Origin: Macrostomum hystrix
Lineage: Eukaryota; Platyhelminthes; Macrostomidae
Assembly (NCBI GenBank): GCA_950097015.1
Contig: CATNEN010000003.1
Span: 8,537,501-8,601,500, forward strand
DNA: 64,000 nt
Direction of reading: 5' to 3'
Positions 63,515 through 64,000 of the stretch are shown piece after piece. Made by a program: the position numbers and the translations under genes. A model generated the notes under the pieces. It was given only the letters and a program-made list of their open reading frames with translations, made no database searches and was not told the origin of the DNA. Within the stretch, counting starts at the first letter, position 1. Every line of letters begins with the position of its first letter.

Positions 63515-64000
63515 GTAAGGCGACAACATTATTGACGGTTGAAGCCGCAGACGATGGACGCGATGTTGAACAGTGTTCGGCTTAGAGCAACGTTATTTTA
63601 GTCAATTGAGTACCACTTTTGGCACCTTCCTGCTAATTGTTATTACTTTATGCTTGCTCGGCAATAATTCCCAGTCCTGCCTTTATGAAGGCATCATTAG
63701 TACATCTGCATTGTATATTTGACAGCTTAGTTCACCAATAACTTTTAATGACCAAATTATTTACATGTGAGAACATTAATTGATTAAGCACGATTTATTA
63801 TCAATGAAAATTTCATGTTGTATTCAGGACAAAAAAGAATGTTTAAAAAAGTTTTTACTCTCGTTAATTATATAAGTAACTACGAGCATACATAGACTTC
63901 ATAATCTGTATTTTCTACCTTATAATGTCTTTCCGAGTTTAGTTGCTTATATTTCAAGATCCATTATTTCATCTTTCAAATGTCTTGAAAGTAAGTTTTT
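63515..64000. other. Intron 13, to window edge
   Basis: AT-rich unique sequence; no exon or element recognised. Confidence 0.5.

Overview
This window is nuclear DNA of an invertebrate animal. It carries intron-rich genes for animal-type proteins (GRP94/endoplasmin, mitochondrial GrpE, RNase H2 subunit C, a STAT transcription factor, the prefoldin-like protein URI, and a secreted EGF/laminin-G protein). Splice sites are GT-AG and intron phases can be matched by eye. Two tRNA-derived SINE families, a LINE, a mariner relative, hAT-type elements and a very heavy minisatellite load (about a third of the window) suggest a repeat-rich invertebrate, possibly a flatworm or other lophotrochozoan. I cannot name the species.

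Layout. 1-9.5 kb: minisatellites, one deleted mariner element and gene-free DNA. 9.5-26 kb: five genes on the minus strand, in transcription order URI (25.9-24.3 kb), STAT (23.9-21.8 kb), RNASEH2C (20.9-20.4 kb), GRPEL1-like GrpE (18.5-16.6 kb) and GRP94 (14.0-9.5 kb, last exon not found). 26-30 kb: AT-rich DNA with a MITE candidate. 30.4-63.5 kb and beyond the right edge: one plus-strand gene with a signal peptide, then EGF-LamG-EGF-LamG-EGF-LamG, as in pikachurin, agrin and perlecan tails. Thirteen coding exons can be placed and nearly all their phases agree. Its introns hold distinct minisatellite families, SINEs, hAT-type elements and a 6.4 kb LINE that looks complete.

How the genes relate. 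GRP94 is an ER chaperone, and its upstream region carries an ERSE-like element and an exact UPRE core, as expected for unfolded-protein-response control. GrpE is the nucleotide-exchange factor for mitochondrial Hsp70. URI is a prefoldin-like scaffold, RNASEH2C a structural subunit of RNase H2, and STAT a signal-dependent transcription factor. They share a strand but no pathway. STAT and RNASEH2C have 3' splice sites only a few bases before their start codons, which could mean 5' UTR introns or spliced-leader trans-splicing.

Most long open frames here are artefacts of tandem arrays and were not called as genes. The most unusual items are a tandem array of perfect hairpins upstream of GrpE, a minisatellite that resembles the exon it follows, hAT-type elements filled with minisatellite, and a LINE with 97-bp promoter-like monomers, an ATGA ORF overlap and an exact 14-bp target-site duplication inside a SINE.
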